Below, piece after piece: positions 1 to 6,600 of a stretch of DNA of 29,259 bases; positions within the stretch are counted from its first letter, which is position 1, and each line of letters begins with the position of its first letter. Made by a program: the position numbers and the translations under genes. Source of the DNA: Verrucomicrobia bacterium UBA3761 (lineage in GTDB: Bacteria > Verrucomicrobiota > Kiritimatiellia > RFP12 > UBA1067); assembly GCA_002371135.1 (NCBI GenBank), contig DFGB01000048.1:7009-36267 (forward strand), written 5' to 3'. A model generated the notes under the pieces. It was not told where the DNA came from, ran no database searches, and was given only the letters and a program-made list of their open reading frames with translations.

Positions 1-58
1 TGGCGAAGCGATAGGTATGGATTGGCGAAGCCATAGGTATGGATAGGCGAAGCGACAG
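1..58. repeat. 22-bp tandem repeat with GCGAAGC mini-hairpin cores
   Basis: Two full 22-bp units (1-22 and 23-44) differ at a single base, and a decayed third begins at 45; the array is cut by the window start, so its true length is unknown. Each unit carries the heptamer GCGAAGC (3-9, 25-31, 47-53). In unit two this sits in a perfect TGGC-GAA-GCCA hairpin (23-33). The DNA heptamer GCGAAGC is known to fold into an unusually stable GAA-triloop mini-hairpin. No coding role is visible. Confidence 0.8.
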
Positions 59-248
59 TATTGAAACCGATGGTGCATAGTATTCGATTGAAATCGGCTG
101 CATTGGGGCGGCGAATCGTCCCGGAGACGCTGGCAGGGCGACATCATTTATTTTTCTTTGCGAACCAGAGCGACCAATACAAAATAGTCTTGCAACAGCC
201 TTGATCGAAAAGTAAATGCAGTTGCGCTGGAGACGCTGGAATACCCCC
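59..248. other. Intergenic DNA with no recognised gene
   Basis: I see no convincing gene on either strand. The only regularities are a short inverted repeat CGATT-GA-AATCG near 84-95 and the word GGAGACGCTGG occurring twice (about 122-132 and 230-240). Minus-strand open frames crossing this area run through the downstream tRNA genes and are not credible. Confidence 0.5.
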
Positions 249-278
249 TTGACGCGAATGGCGGAAAAATGATATAAT
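249..278 (+). promoter_or_regulatory. Sigma-70-type promoter of the tRNA-Ser/tRNA-Gly unit
   Basis: A -35 box TTGACG (249-254) is followed after 18 bp by a perfect -10 box TATAAT (273-278), preceded by TG at 270-271 as in an extended -10. Transcription would begin near 285, about 13 bases before the mature 5' end of tRNA-Ser, which is a normal leader for a tRNA operon. This is the best promoter match in the window. Confidence 0.75.
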
Positions 279-297
279 ATCCGCTGTTTTCATCGCA

Positions 298-389
298 GGA
301 GAGATGGCAGAGCCTGGTTGAATGCACATGACTCGAAATCATGCATGCCCGCAAGGGCATCGGGGGTTCGAATCCCTCTCTCTCCGCCA
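298..389 (+). tRNA. tRNA-Ser (anticodon CGA)
   Basis: A full class II tRNA can be folded by eye. The acceptor stem GGAGAGA (298-304) pairs with TCTCTCC (379-385). The anticodon stem CATGA/TCATG encloses loop CTCGAAA with anticodon CGA, reading UCG. A long variable arm (ATGCCCGCAAGGGCAT) is typical of tRNA-Ser. The T arm has loop TTCGAAT, the discriminator is G386 and CCA is encoded (387-389). It shares a promoter with the tRNA-Gly gene six bases downstream. Confidence 0.96.
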
Positions 390-395
390 ATTTCT

Positions 396-469
396 GCGGG
401 CGTAATTCAATGGCAGAATAGGAGCTTCCCAAGCTTCTTACGTGGGTTCGATTCCCATCGCCCGCTCCA
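396..469 (+). tRNA. tRNA-Gly (anticodon CCC)
   Basis: The acceptor stem GCGGGCG (396-402) pairs with CGCCCGC (459-465). The anticodon stem GGAGC/GCTTC (one G-T pair) holds loop TTCCCAA with anticodon CCC, reading GGG. The T loop is TTCGATT, the discriminator is T466 and the CCA end is encoded at 467-469. Length is 74 including CCA. The six-base gap to tRNA-Ser implies a dicistronic transcript. Confidence 0.95.
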
Positions 470-505
470 GTTTTTCATTTAGTCCACAGTCTTGAATCCT
501 TGGTC

Positions 506-561
506 CTGGATGTTCTAGATGCTCTAGACGATCTAGACTTTTCAACTTTTCAACCTTTCAA
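506..561. repeat. CTAGATG-type and CAACTTTT-type short-word repeats upstream of recN
   Basis: Positions 506-540 hold about three imperfect copies of an 11-12 bp word built on TCTAGAtG. Positions 541-561 hold three copies of a word like TTCAACTTT. The first word recurs between thiG and thiH (5381-5427). The second is the reverse complement of the AAAGTTG words in the cores of the elements at 24640 and 27120. Open reading continues through here in the recN frame, but the residues it would encode are low-complexity and match nothing in RecN. Confidence 0.7.
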
Positions 562-562
562 C

Positions 563-2326
563 TTGCTCAATCGATTATTAGTTTCGAATCTGGCGGTTGT
601 CGAGCGCGCGGAAGTGCGTTTTGCCGCCGGGCTCAATGTGCTGACGGGCGAGACCGGCGCGGGCAAATCCGTGCTGATGGGCGCGCTCGAGCTGGTATTG
701 GGCGCGCGGGCCGATAGTTCCCTCGTCCGCGACGGTGCCAAAGAGGCGCGCGTCGAGGCCGTGTTTTCTCTGGAGGGCGATGCCGCCGGCGACGTCCGCG
801 CCGTGTGCGAAGAGGCGGGGATAGAGTTCCAGCCGGGCGACGATCTCGTCCTTCGCCGTTCTCTGAACGCGAACGGCGGGGGCAAGGTTTGGATAAACGA
901 TTCTTCCTCGACTGTTTCCACGCTGCGCAAGATCGGGCGGCGGCTCGTCGACATCCACGGACCGCGCGCCAATCAATCGATCCTCGAAGAGAAGTTCCAG
1001 CGCAACGTGCTCGATTCCTTCGGCGCGATAGACGGCGCCAAGTACGCCGCCGCATGGGAGGCGCTGTGCGCCCTCAAACGAGAGAGAGAGGCACTTGCCA
1101 ATGCTGAATCGTCCGAGGATGAAATAGATCTTCTGCGCTACCAGCTCTCGGAACTCGCGGAGGCGGGCATAACCGGCGAAGACGACACGCTTCAAGAGCG
1201 TCACGCCGCGGCCGCCCACGCGGGCGATATCGTCGAGAGCGCAAATTCCATGACGGAAATCCTTGGCGGCGACGCGGGGGTGGGCGATCTTCTGGCGCAA
1301 CTGCAGAACCGTATTTCGTCCATCGCCAGATTCTTCCCGCAAGCCGACGAATGGGCCAGAGAGGCCGAAGATATCGCCGTCAGGGTTTCCGAGTTCAATC
1401 GCACCATCGCCGACGAGGTTGCGAGAATCGACGTCGATCCGGGCGAATTCGAACAGCTGGACGCGCGGCTGGAGGTCGTCAACAGGATACGCAGGAAATA
1501 TCTGAAGAACGGTCTCGGGGAAGGCGAGAGCCTCTCGTCGAGCATCGCGGCGCTCGTCTGCGTCAAACAAGAACGCCTTGATGCGCTGGAAGGGCGCGAA
1601 GAGAAGTTGGCAGAGCTCGACAAGGAGATTCGCGCAGCAGGCGAGGCCGCGGAGAAAGCGGCTTCGGCGCTGCGCCTGAAGCGACAATCCCACGGCGTGA
1701 AGCTCGCGAAGGCGATTACGAAAGAATTGCGCACTCTCGGATTCTTGCAGGCGAGTTTCAGCGTGGGCGTGGAAGAAGCGCCGCTTTCGGCGACCGGGGC
1801 GGACAGGGTGGTGTTTCTTTTCGAGCCAAATCCCGGCGAGAGTCCGAGGGCGCTCGCCGATATCGCAAGCTCGGGTGAAATCGCCCGCGTGATGCTCGCC
1901 GCGAAAAGCGTCCTGGCCGCGCATGACAAGACGGATTTGCTCGTGTTCGACGAGATCGACGCCAACATAGGCGGCGAGACGGGCAAGGCGGTCGGAGAGA
2001 AGATGAGGCGGGTGGCGTCTTCGCACCAGGTCGTCGCGATAACCCACCTCCCGCAGTCGGCGGCATATGCGACGCGGCATTTCGTCGTCTCCAAGAGCGT
2101 GGAGGCCGGGCGCACAAGAACGCACATCGCACCGGTCGAAGGCGAAGATAGAGTGCGCGAGCTCTCCCGCATGCTGGGCGGCGGCTCGAGCGGCGCCGCC
2201 GCAAAGCACGCAGAGGAATTGTTGAAGGAAGCGGGAGGGCCGTGCGCGAGCAATAGCGCCAAGGAATATCCCCCAGCCGAAGGCTGTCCGCGAAGCGGAT
2301 GCCCTAGCAGGGGTGCGCGGCTTTAG
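563..2326 (+). CDS. recN: DNA repair protein RecN
   Basis: RecN is an SMC-like ATPase that acts at double-strand breaks and works with RecA. Counting from TTG at 563 the protein has 587 residues. It opens with the family-typical N-terminus (...LLVSNLAVVERAEVRF), Walker A GETGAGKS at 29-36, a long central region rich in charged residues as expected for the coiled-coil arms, and Walker B ending in DEID at 463-466 followed by the HLPQ segment. An upstream TTG at 500 would add 21 residues encoded by repeat DNA, so I prefer 563. Neither start has a clear ribosome binding site. RecN is usually about 550 residues; the excess is a tail of roughly 30 residues encoded by a hairpin array. The next gene begins 44 bases later. 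Confidence 0.93.
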   Translation: MLNRLLVSNLAVVERAEVRFAAGLNVLTGETGAGKSVLMGALELVLGARADSSLVRDGAKEARVEAVFSLEGDAAGDVRAVCEEAGIEFQPGDDLVLRRSLNANGGGKVWINDSSSTVSTLRKIGRRLVDIHGPRANQSILEEKFQRNVLDSFGAIDGAKYAAAWEALCALKREREALANAESSEDEIDLLRYQLSELAEAGITGEDDTLQERHAAAAHAGDIVESANSMTEILGGDAGVGDLLAQLQNRISSIARFFPQADEWAREAEDIAVRVSEFNRTIADEVARIDVDPGEFEQLDARLEVVNRIRRKYLKNGLGEGESLSSSIAALVCVKQERLDALEGREEKLAELDKEIRAAGEAAEKAASALRLKRQSHGVKLAKAITKELRTLGFLQASFSVGVEEAPLSATGADRVVFLFEPNPGESPRALADIASSGEIARVMLAAKSVLAAHDKTDLLVFDEIDANIGGETGKAVGEKMRRVASSHQVVAITHLPQSAAYATRHFVVSKSVEAGRTRTHIAPVEGEDRVRELSRMLGGGSSGAAAKHAEELLKEAGGPCASNSAKEYPPAEGCPRSGCPSRGARL

Positions 2327-2332
2327 CCGCGC
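2274..2332 (+). repeat. Row of four small hairpins overlapping the recN stop codon
   Basis: Four perfect inverted repeats follow one another: CAGCC-GAA-GGCTG (2274-2286), TCCGC-GAA-GCGGA (2287-2299), CCCT-AGC-AGGG (2302-2312) and GCGCGGC-TTTA-GCCGCGC (2315-2332). The first two share a GAA triloop. The recN TAG stop (2324-2326) lies in the last hairpin. No T-run follows (AAAACAAA does), so this is not a classical intrinsic terminator, although the last stem could attenuate or protect the 3' end of the message. Confidence 0.75.
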
Positions 2333-2370
2333 AAAACAAATCGGAAAATCGGGATTCGAAAATTTCAAAA

Positions 2371-3504
2371 ATGGAAGAAAAGACGATAGAATTCAAGACC
2401 GGCGCGGGGAAGTGCCCGGTGCGTTTCGTCAATGAAGTGTTCGGCGCCCAAGACGCCGAGACGATCGCGATGCTGCGCGAAGTGGCCGGCGTTGAAAATC
2501 CTCGCATCGTGGTAGTCGCCGACGGCAACGTCGTGCAGCGTACGCCGAAACTGGGCGTGCGCATGGGCAAGTATATCCACGACAACGGCATAATCCTCGC
2601 CGCGCCGCCGGTGTTGCTGAGCTGCGGCGAAAAGGTCAAGATGTATCCCTCTGCGGCGGTCGACGCGGTGGTGGCGGCGCTTGATAGCGCGGCGCTGGGC
2701 GCGAACAACGTCCTCGTGGCGATAGGCGGCGGTTCGCTCTTCGACGCGGCGTCGTTCGCCGCGGCGATTTTCGCGCCCGGCTGCAAGGTCGTCCGCATCC
2801 CGACCACGGTCGCCGCATTCGTCGACGGCGCGTTTGCCGTGGAAGCCCGCCTCGATACAAAGAGCGCGAAGGATGCGCTCCGCGCGCCTTCCTGCCCGTC
2901 AGGCGTGATCGTCGATTTCGCTTTCCTGCAGACGATTCTCGAGGGCGTGTGGAAGGGGGGCTTCGGCGAGGTGATACGCCACGCAGCTGCCTGCGACGCT
3001 TCTCTCATGAAGAAGATCGCCAAGTCTGCCAAGTCCATACGCGACAGGTCCTCCGGCGCAGGAGAGGAGATCCTGCGTCTGGCGATCGCCTCCCGCGCCA
3101 AGACCGGCGGCTCGGATTTCGCGCTGTGGTGCGCGAACAGGCTGGAAGCGATCAGCGGCTACAAGTTGCCGCATGGCTACGCCGTGCCGGTTTCCATCTG
3201 CATCGAATGCGCCTACGCCGTCCGCAAGAATCTCCTCAAGCCCGACGACCAGGAGATGATTTGCAGGGCGCTTGCGGACAGCGGTGCGCTCGACGGCCTC
3301 GACCACAACATCCACCTCATTGCCGATCCGGCGCATGTTCTCGAAGGACTGGACGAATGGAAGCGGCTCAACGGCACAGAAGTCCGCACGCTGCTCGCCG
3401 CGCCGGGCAAGCGGACGATCGACGAGACCGCCGATCGCGAAGCGTATGCAGAGGTCTTTGCAGAACTCTCGCAAGTCGCGGAGGAAACCAAGGAGGGATC
3501 ATGA
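2371..3504 (+). CDS. 3-Dehydroquinate-synthase-like protein (sugar-phosphate cyclase superfamily), active site degenerate
   Basis: The 377-residue protein has the AroB fold signatures in order: NAD-binding IGGGSLFD at 118-125 (family GGGVVGD), IPTTVAAFVDGA (family VPTTLLAQVDSS), FGEVIRHA with metal-ligand Glu200, and LPHGYAV with His268. However, the family metal and catalytic segment FGHTFGHAIEA reads FALWCANRLEA, so both histidines are Leu252 and Asn256. The KTG lysine motif is absent and the EVIK lysine is Arg203. Dehydroquinate synthase activity is therefore doubtful. The stop overlaps the thiS start (ATGA), tying the gene to the thiazole operon, where no known step needs an AroB homologue. 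The SD-less leader is AT-rich (AATTTCAAAA). Its real reaction is unknown to me. Confidence 0.75.
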   Translation: MEEKTIEFKTGAGKCPVRFVNEVFGAQDAETIAMLREVAGVENPRIVVVADGNVVQRTPKLGVRMGKYIHDNGIILAAPPVLLSCGEKVKMYPSAAVDAVVAALDSAALGANNVLVAIGGGSLFDAASFAAAIFAPGCKVVRIPTTVAAFVDGAFAVEARLDTKSAKDALRAPSCPSGVIVDFAFLQTILEGVWKGGFGEVIRHAAACDASLMKKIAKSAKSIRDRSSGAGEEILRLAIASRAKTGGSDFALWCANRLEAISGYKLPHGYAVPVSICIECAYAVRKNLLKPDDQEMICRALADSGALDGLDHNIHLIADPAHVLEGLDEWKRLNGTEVRTLLAAPGKRTIDETADREAYAEVFAELSQVAEETKEGS

Positions 3505-3701
3505 AAATAGCATTTCAAGGCGAGAACGTGGAAACGCAGGCGGGGACGGTCGGAGAATTGCTCTCCGAACGCGGTTGCGATGCAAAGAGCTCCCTTGTGG
3601 AGCTTGATGGAGAAGTGCTCTCGCCCGGCGCGGACTCGGCGGCCAAGGCGCTGCACGAAGGTGCGAGAGTGGATGTCTTCAAGCTAGTCGCCGGGGGTTG
3701 A
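3501..3701 (+). CDS. thiS: Sulfur carrier protein ThiS
   Basis: This 66-residue ubiquitin-fold protein ends in the Gly-Gly tail (KLVAGG) that ThiF adenylates and that then carries the thiocarboxylate sulfur for thiazole formation. The sequence shows the usual early GTVGELL helix and the VELDGEVL strand (ThiS proteins often have A/V-x-x-N-G here). A strong ribosome binding site AGGAGGG (3491-3497) precedes the ATG, which overlaps the upstream stop as ATGA. thiF follows after five bases. Confidence 0.93.
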   Translation: MKIAFQGENVETQAGTVGELLSERGCDAKSSLVELDGEVLSPGADSAAKALHEGARVDVFKLVAGG

Positions 3702-3706
3702 AACGG

Positions 3707-4303
3707 ATGACGAATTTGTTCCTGGAAGACGAAGAGCGCAAGAAGCTCGGGAATGTCCGCGTCGGCATTGCAGGCGCCGGCGGGTTGGGCTCGAACTGCG
3801 CGATGCTGCTGGTGCGCGCCGGCGTGAGGAAACTCGTTGTATGCGATTTCGACAGGGTGGAAGAATCGAACCTGAACAGGCAGTTCTATTTCCGCGATCA
3901 AATCGGCATGCAGAAAGTCGCGGCGCTTGGCGAGAACCTGCGCAGAATCGAGCCGGATATGGAACTCGATTTGCGTGATGTCAGGTTGGACGCTCCTGCG
4001 ATGCGCGAAGTGTTTGCTTCTTGCGATGTTGTCGTCGAAGCGTTCGACGCGGCGGAGTCTAAACTCGCATTCTTCGAGGCGATGCTGCCGACCGGCAAGA
4101 AGCTTGTCGCGGCGAGCGGCATGGCGGGCTGGGGCCGCTCCAATGAAATCCGCGTAAGGAAAGCGGGCGCGAATCTGGCCATCGCCGGCGACGGCACGAG
4201 CGGCGTGGGCGGCGGCGCATATCCGCAAGGCGCCCGCGTTTCCATCGTCGCGGCAATGGAGGCCAACTCCGCCCTCGCGTTCATCCTGGGAGAAGATTTG
4301 TGA
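3707..4303 (+). CDS. thiF: ThiS adenylyltransferase ThiF (short, family 2 type)
   Basis: The 198-residue E1-like enzyme activates the ThiS C-terminus with ATP. It shows the nucleotide loop GAGGLGS at 23-29, the acidic FDRVEESNLNRQ segment at 48-59 and the QIG..K helix that normally follows. It is shorter than the roughly 250-residue E. coli type and has no CxxC zinc pairs, which fits the compact ThiF form found in clostridia and other anaerobes. ATG 3707 is preferred over TTG 3698, which overlaps the thiS stop and would leave no room for a ribosome binding site; GGGGG lies at 3692-3696. A 300-bp repeat element separates it from thiG. Confidence 0.9.
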   Translation: MTNLFLEDEERKKLGNVRVGIAGAGGLGSNCAMLLVRAGVRKLVVCDFDRVEESNLNRQFYFRDQIGMQKVAALGENLRRIEPDMELDLRDVRLDAPAMREVFASCDVVVEAFDAAESKLAFFEAMLPTGKKLVAASGMAGWGRSNEIRVRKAGANLAIAGDGTSGVGGGAYPQGARVSIVAAMEANSALAFILGEDL

Positions 4304-4319
4304 ATTTTTTGGGAGCGGG

Positions 4320-4561
4320 GGCGGGAGGGTGCGCCTGGTTTTCGATTTTCAACACATTTTATCGCAGAGACGCAGAGTTTTCTCGGATTTTCGCATTTTT
4401 CACGAGACGCCAAATCAACACTCTCTTTAGTCAAACTGACAGATCTATCAAAATCGATAATCTCTGCGACTCTCGGGTCTCTGCGATAAAAATGGAATGT
4501 GCGAATCAATCCAAAACTTCTCTGCGTCCCTCTGTTTCTCCGTGCCTCTGTGTTAAAAATA
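4320..4561. repeat. Palindromic CGCAGAG/CTCTGCG element between thiF and thiG
   Basis: This fills the 300-bp gap 4304-4603. A left arm TTTTATCGCAGAGACGCAGAG-like block (4357-4377) is mirrored by CTCTGCG words at 4462-4469 and by TCTCTGCGATAAAA (4478-4491). A further arm of CTCTG words ending in TGTGTTAAAAAT runs 4520-4560. Short open frames here (for example 4300-4578) only translate repeats. The element splits the thi operon but contains no clear promoter or terminator. Confidence 0.75.
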
Positions 4562-4603
4562 CAAATCCGGCAATCTAGCAATTTCAAAATCGGACAATTG
4601 GAT

Positions 4604-5368
4604 ATGAAACAACTCGAAATTGGCGGCAGGAAATTCACGAACAGGTTTTTCCTTGGAACAGGAAAATTCGCATCGTCCGAGATCATGCGCGGGGCGCTCG
4701 CCTCGAGCGAAACGGAACTCGTCACCGCAGCGCTGACGCGCGTGCACGAGGCGGATGCGGCGCATGACGACATACTCAAGGCGGTAGACCGCGGCAAAGT
4801 GGAAGTGATGCTCAATACGTCGGGCGCGAGAAACGCCGGAGAGGCGGTCCGCATCGCGCGTCTCGGCAAGGCGGCCGGGTTCAATTGGATAAAACTCGAA
4901 ATCCATCCCGACGCCCGCTATCTGCTGCCAGACCCCGTAGAGACGCTCAAGGCGGTGGAGGAATGCGTGAAGATGGGGATGGTCGTCCTGCCGTACATCA
5001 ACGCGGATCCGGTGCTCGCGCGGCACTGCGAAGACGCTGGCGCGGCGGCGGTGATGCCGCTAGGCTCGCCGATCGGCTCGAATCGCGGGATACGCACCCG
5101 CGACATGATTGAAATTATAATCGAGCAGTGCCGGGTGCCGGTCGTCGTCGACGCGGGAATCGGGCTTCCGAGCCATGCGGCCGAAGCGATCGAGATGGGC
5201 GCGGACGCGGTTCTGGCCAATACCGCGGTCGCCGCCGCCGGCGATCCCGTCAAGATGGCGGAGGCGTTCAAACTCGCCGTGCGCGCCGCCGAACTCGCCA
5301 TAGAGTCCCGCCCGCCGGCCTCGCGCTCCACCGCTTCCGCCACCAGCCCCATGGATATTTTCATGTAG
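4604..5368 (+). CDS. thiG: Thiazole synthase ThiG
   Basis: ThiG (254 residues, usual family length) condenses 1-deoxyxylulose 5-phosphate, dehydroglycine and ThiS thiocarboxylate into the thiazole carboxylate phosphate. The Schiff-base lysine is Lys97 in FNWIKLEI. The TIM-barrel phosphate-binding end is seen in MPLGSPIGSNRGI, VVVDAGIGLPSHAAEAIEMGADAVL and ANTAVA. The start at ATG 4604 gives the family N-terminus MKQLEIGGRKF.NRFFLGTGKF; an in-frame upstream extension to 4499 only translates the repeat element. No clear Shine-Dalgarno site precedes the ATG. Confidence 0.95.
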   Translation: MKQLEIGGRKFTNRFFLGTGKFASSEIMRGALASSETELVTAALTRVHEADAAHDDILKAVDRGKVEVMLNTSGARNAGEAVRIARLGKAAGFNWIKLEIHPDARYLLPDPVETLKAVEECVKMGMVVLPYINADPVLARHCEDAGAAAVMPLGSPIGSNRGIRTRDMIEIIIEQCRVPVVVDAGIGLPSHAAEAIEMGADAVLANTAVAAAGDPVKMAEAFKLAVRAAELAIESRPPASRSTASATSPMDIFM

Positions 5369-5380
5369 CATAGTAGTGCT

Positions 5381-5427
5381 GGACCCTAGATGTCCTAGAT
5401 GTTATAGATGTTCTAGAAGTCCTAGAA
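5381..5427. repeat. CCTAGATG-type short tandem repeat between thiG and thiH
   Basis: Four imperfect 11-12 bp units on the pattern CTAGATGTTC (last unit CTAGAAGTC) fill most of the 86-bp gap between thiG and thiH. They belong to the same word family as 506-540 upstream of recN. A stray AGCGCAGAGCCAC follows at about 5427-5439, resembling one CGCAGAG unit of the larger palindromic elements. Confidence 0.7.
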
Positions 5428-5454
5428 AGCGCAGAGCCACAAAATAATCTCACA

Positions 5455-6567
5455 ATGTTCCCGTTATTGAAATTCAGCGAGAAGCAGGTTGAAGAGTACT
5501 TCTCGCGCGTGACGCCGGAAATGGTCAGGGCGAGCCTTGACAAAGACCGCCACGATTGGTTCGACCTCTTGAATCTTGTCAGCGAAGCGGCATATCCGTT
5601 CATGGACGAGATGCGCGAGAAGGCGCGCGCCGCCAAATTGAAATACTACGGCAAGACGGTAAGCGTCTATGCGCCGCTCTACATCGGCAATACGTGCGTC
5701 AATTCGTGCAAATACTGCGACTTCCGCATCCAGCATCAAGGGACTGTGCGCAGGAATCTTACGATGGACGAAATACGCCTCGAAGGGGAGGCGATACGCG
5801 CGGGCGGGATAGACAGCCTCTTGATCGTCGCAGGCGAAGATCCTCGCGTGAATACGGTGGAGCATCTGGCCGAGGTCGGGCGCATGCTCAAAAAGATGTT
5901 CTCCAATCTTTCGCTGGAAGTCGCTCCCCAGACGGAGGAAGGTTACCGCGAATTGTTCAAGGCGGGGTACGAGGCGCTTACGTGTTTCCAGGAGACGTAC
6001 GACCAGGAGCTTTACAAGGAGATGCACCCGGCCGGGCCGAAGTCGAATTACGAAAACCGCCTATGGACGCAACTTCGCGCGGGCCGCGCCGGCTTTCGCA
6101 TTCTCGGTTGTGCATTCTTGCTCGGGCTCGGGCCGTGGCGGAGGGAGGCGGCGAGCCTCGCGGCGCACGCGATTTATTTGATGAAAGAGTGCTACGAATC
6201 GAAGATACAGTTCGCGTTTCCCCGCTTCTGCCGCGTCGACGGCGGTTTCGTGCCGCCGTGCGAGGTGGACGAGCGCGATGTAGATTTGATGATGCTCGCA
6301 TTCCGTATCGTGTTCCCGCAGTGCTGCATGACGGTTTCGACGCGCGAGGCGCCCAAATTCCGCGACTACATCGTGCAGGTCGCGGCGGACAATATGAGCG
6401 CGGGTTCGCGCGTGACGCCCGGCGGCTACGCCGTACTTGAAAAGGAGCACGCCGCCGACGTCGCGCAGTTCACGCTCACCGACCGCCGCGCGCCCGCCGA
6501 CGTCTATGCCGCGATAAAGGCCAACGGGCAGGAAGTCGTATACAAAAATTGGGACAACAGAATCTAG
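5455..6567 (+). CDS. thiH: 2-Iminoacetate synthase ThiH (radical SAM tyrosine lyase)
   Basis: ThiH cleaves tyrosine to dehydroglycine (2-iminoacetate) and p-cresol, feeding ThiG. The 370-residue protein has the radical SAM cluster motif CVNSCKYC (Cys81, Cys85, Cys88), the YAPLYIGN lead-in typical of ThiH, and the SLEVAPQTEEGYRELFKAG and CFQETYD segments. The enzyme is oxygen-sensitive, so its use instead of glycine oxidase ThiO fits an anaerobe. The start ATG 5455 lacks a Shine-Dalgarno site and follows a repeat array. Downstream, 33 bp lead to the GH28 gene with a GGAAAAG site. Confidence 0.94.
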   Translation: MFPLLKFSEKQVEEYFSRVTPEMVRASLDKDRHDWFDLLNLVSEAAYPFMDEMREKARAAKLKYYGKTVSVYAPLYIGNTCVNSCKYCDFRIQHQGTVRRNLTMDEIRLEGEAIRAGGIDSLLIVAGEDPRVNTVEHLAEVGRMLKKMFSNLSLEVAPQTEEGYRELFKAGYEALTCFQETYDQELYKEMHPAGPKSNYENRLWTQLRAGRAGFRILGCAFLLGLGPWRREAASLAAHAIYLMKECYESKIQFAFPRFCRVDGGFVPPCEVDERDVDLMMLAFRIVFPQCCMTVSTREAPKFRDYIVQVAADNMSAGSRVTPGGYAVLEKEHAADVAQFTLTDRRAPADVYAAIKANGQEVVYKNWDNRI

Positions 6568-6600
6568 CGAGCCGCTTGTACGGCAAAAAAGGAAAAGACA

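Noticed and set aside
148..432. Minus-strand open frame of 94 codons across the tRNA genes
   Set aside because: It reads the complement of tRNA-Ser, giving the familiar artefact REGFEPPM; both tRNAs fold perfectly on the + strand.
500..562. Upstream extension of recN to TTG at 500
   Set aside because: The added residues are encoded by short-word repeats and precede the normal RecN N-terminus.
578..2368. Long minus-strand open frame opposite recN
   Set aside because: High-GC coding DNA leaves open antisense frames; the + strand RecN has all family motifs and the antisense protein has none.
2371..3504. Glycerol-1-phosphate dehydrogenase (AraM/EgsA) as identity of the AroB-like protein
   Set aside because: The IPTTVAAFVD and EVIRHA segments align better with AroB-type cyclases, and the PTAPSxDGYAS motif of AraM is missing.
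4300..4578. Possible 92-residue gene between thiF and thiG
   Set aside because: It is a translation of CGCAGAG/CTCTGCG repeat DNA and resembles no protein.
4499..4603. Upstream extension of thiG
   Set aside because: Repeat-encoded residues; ATG 4604 gives the standard ThiG N-terminus.
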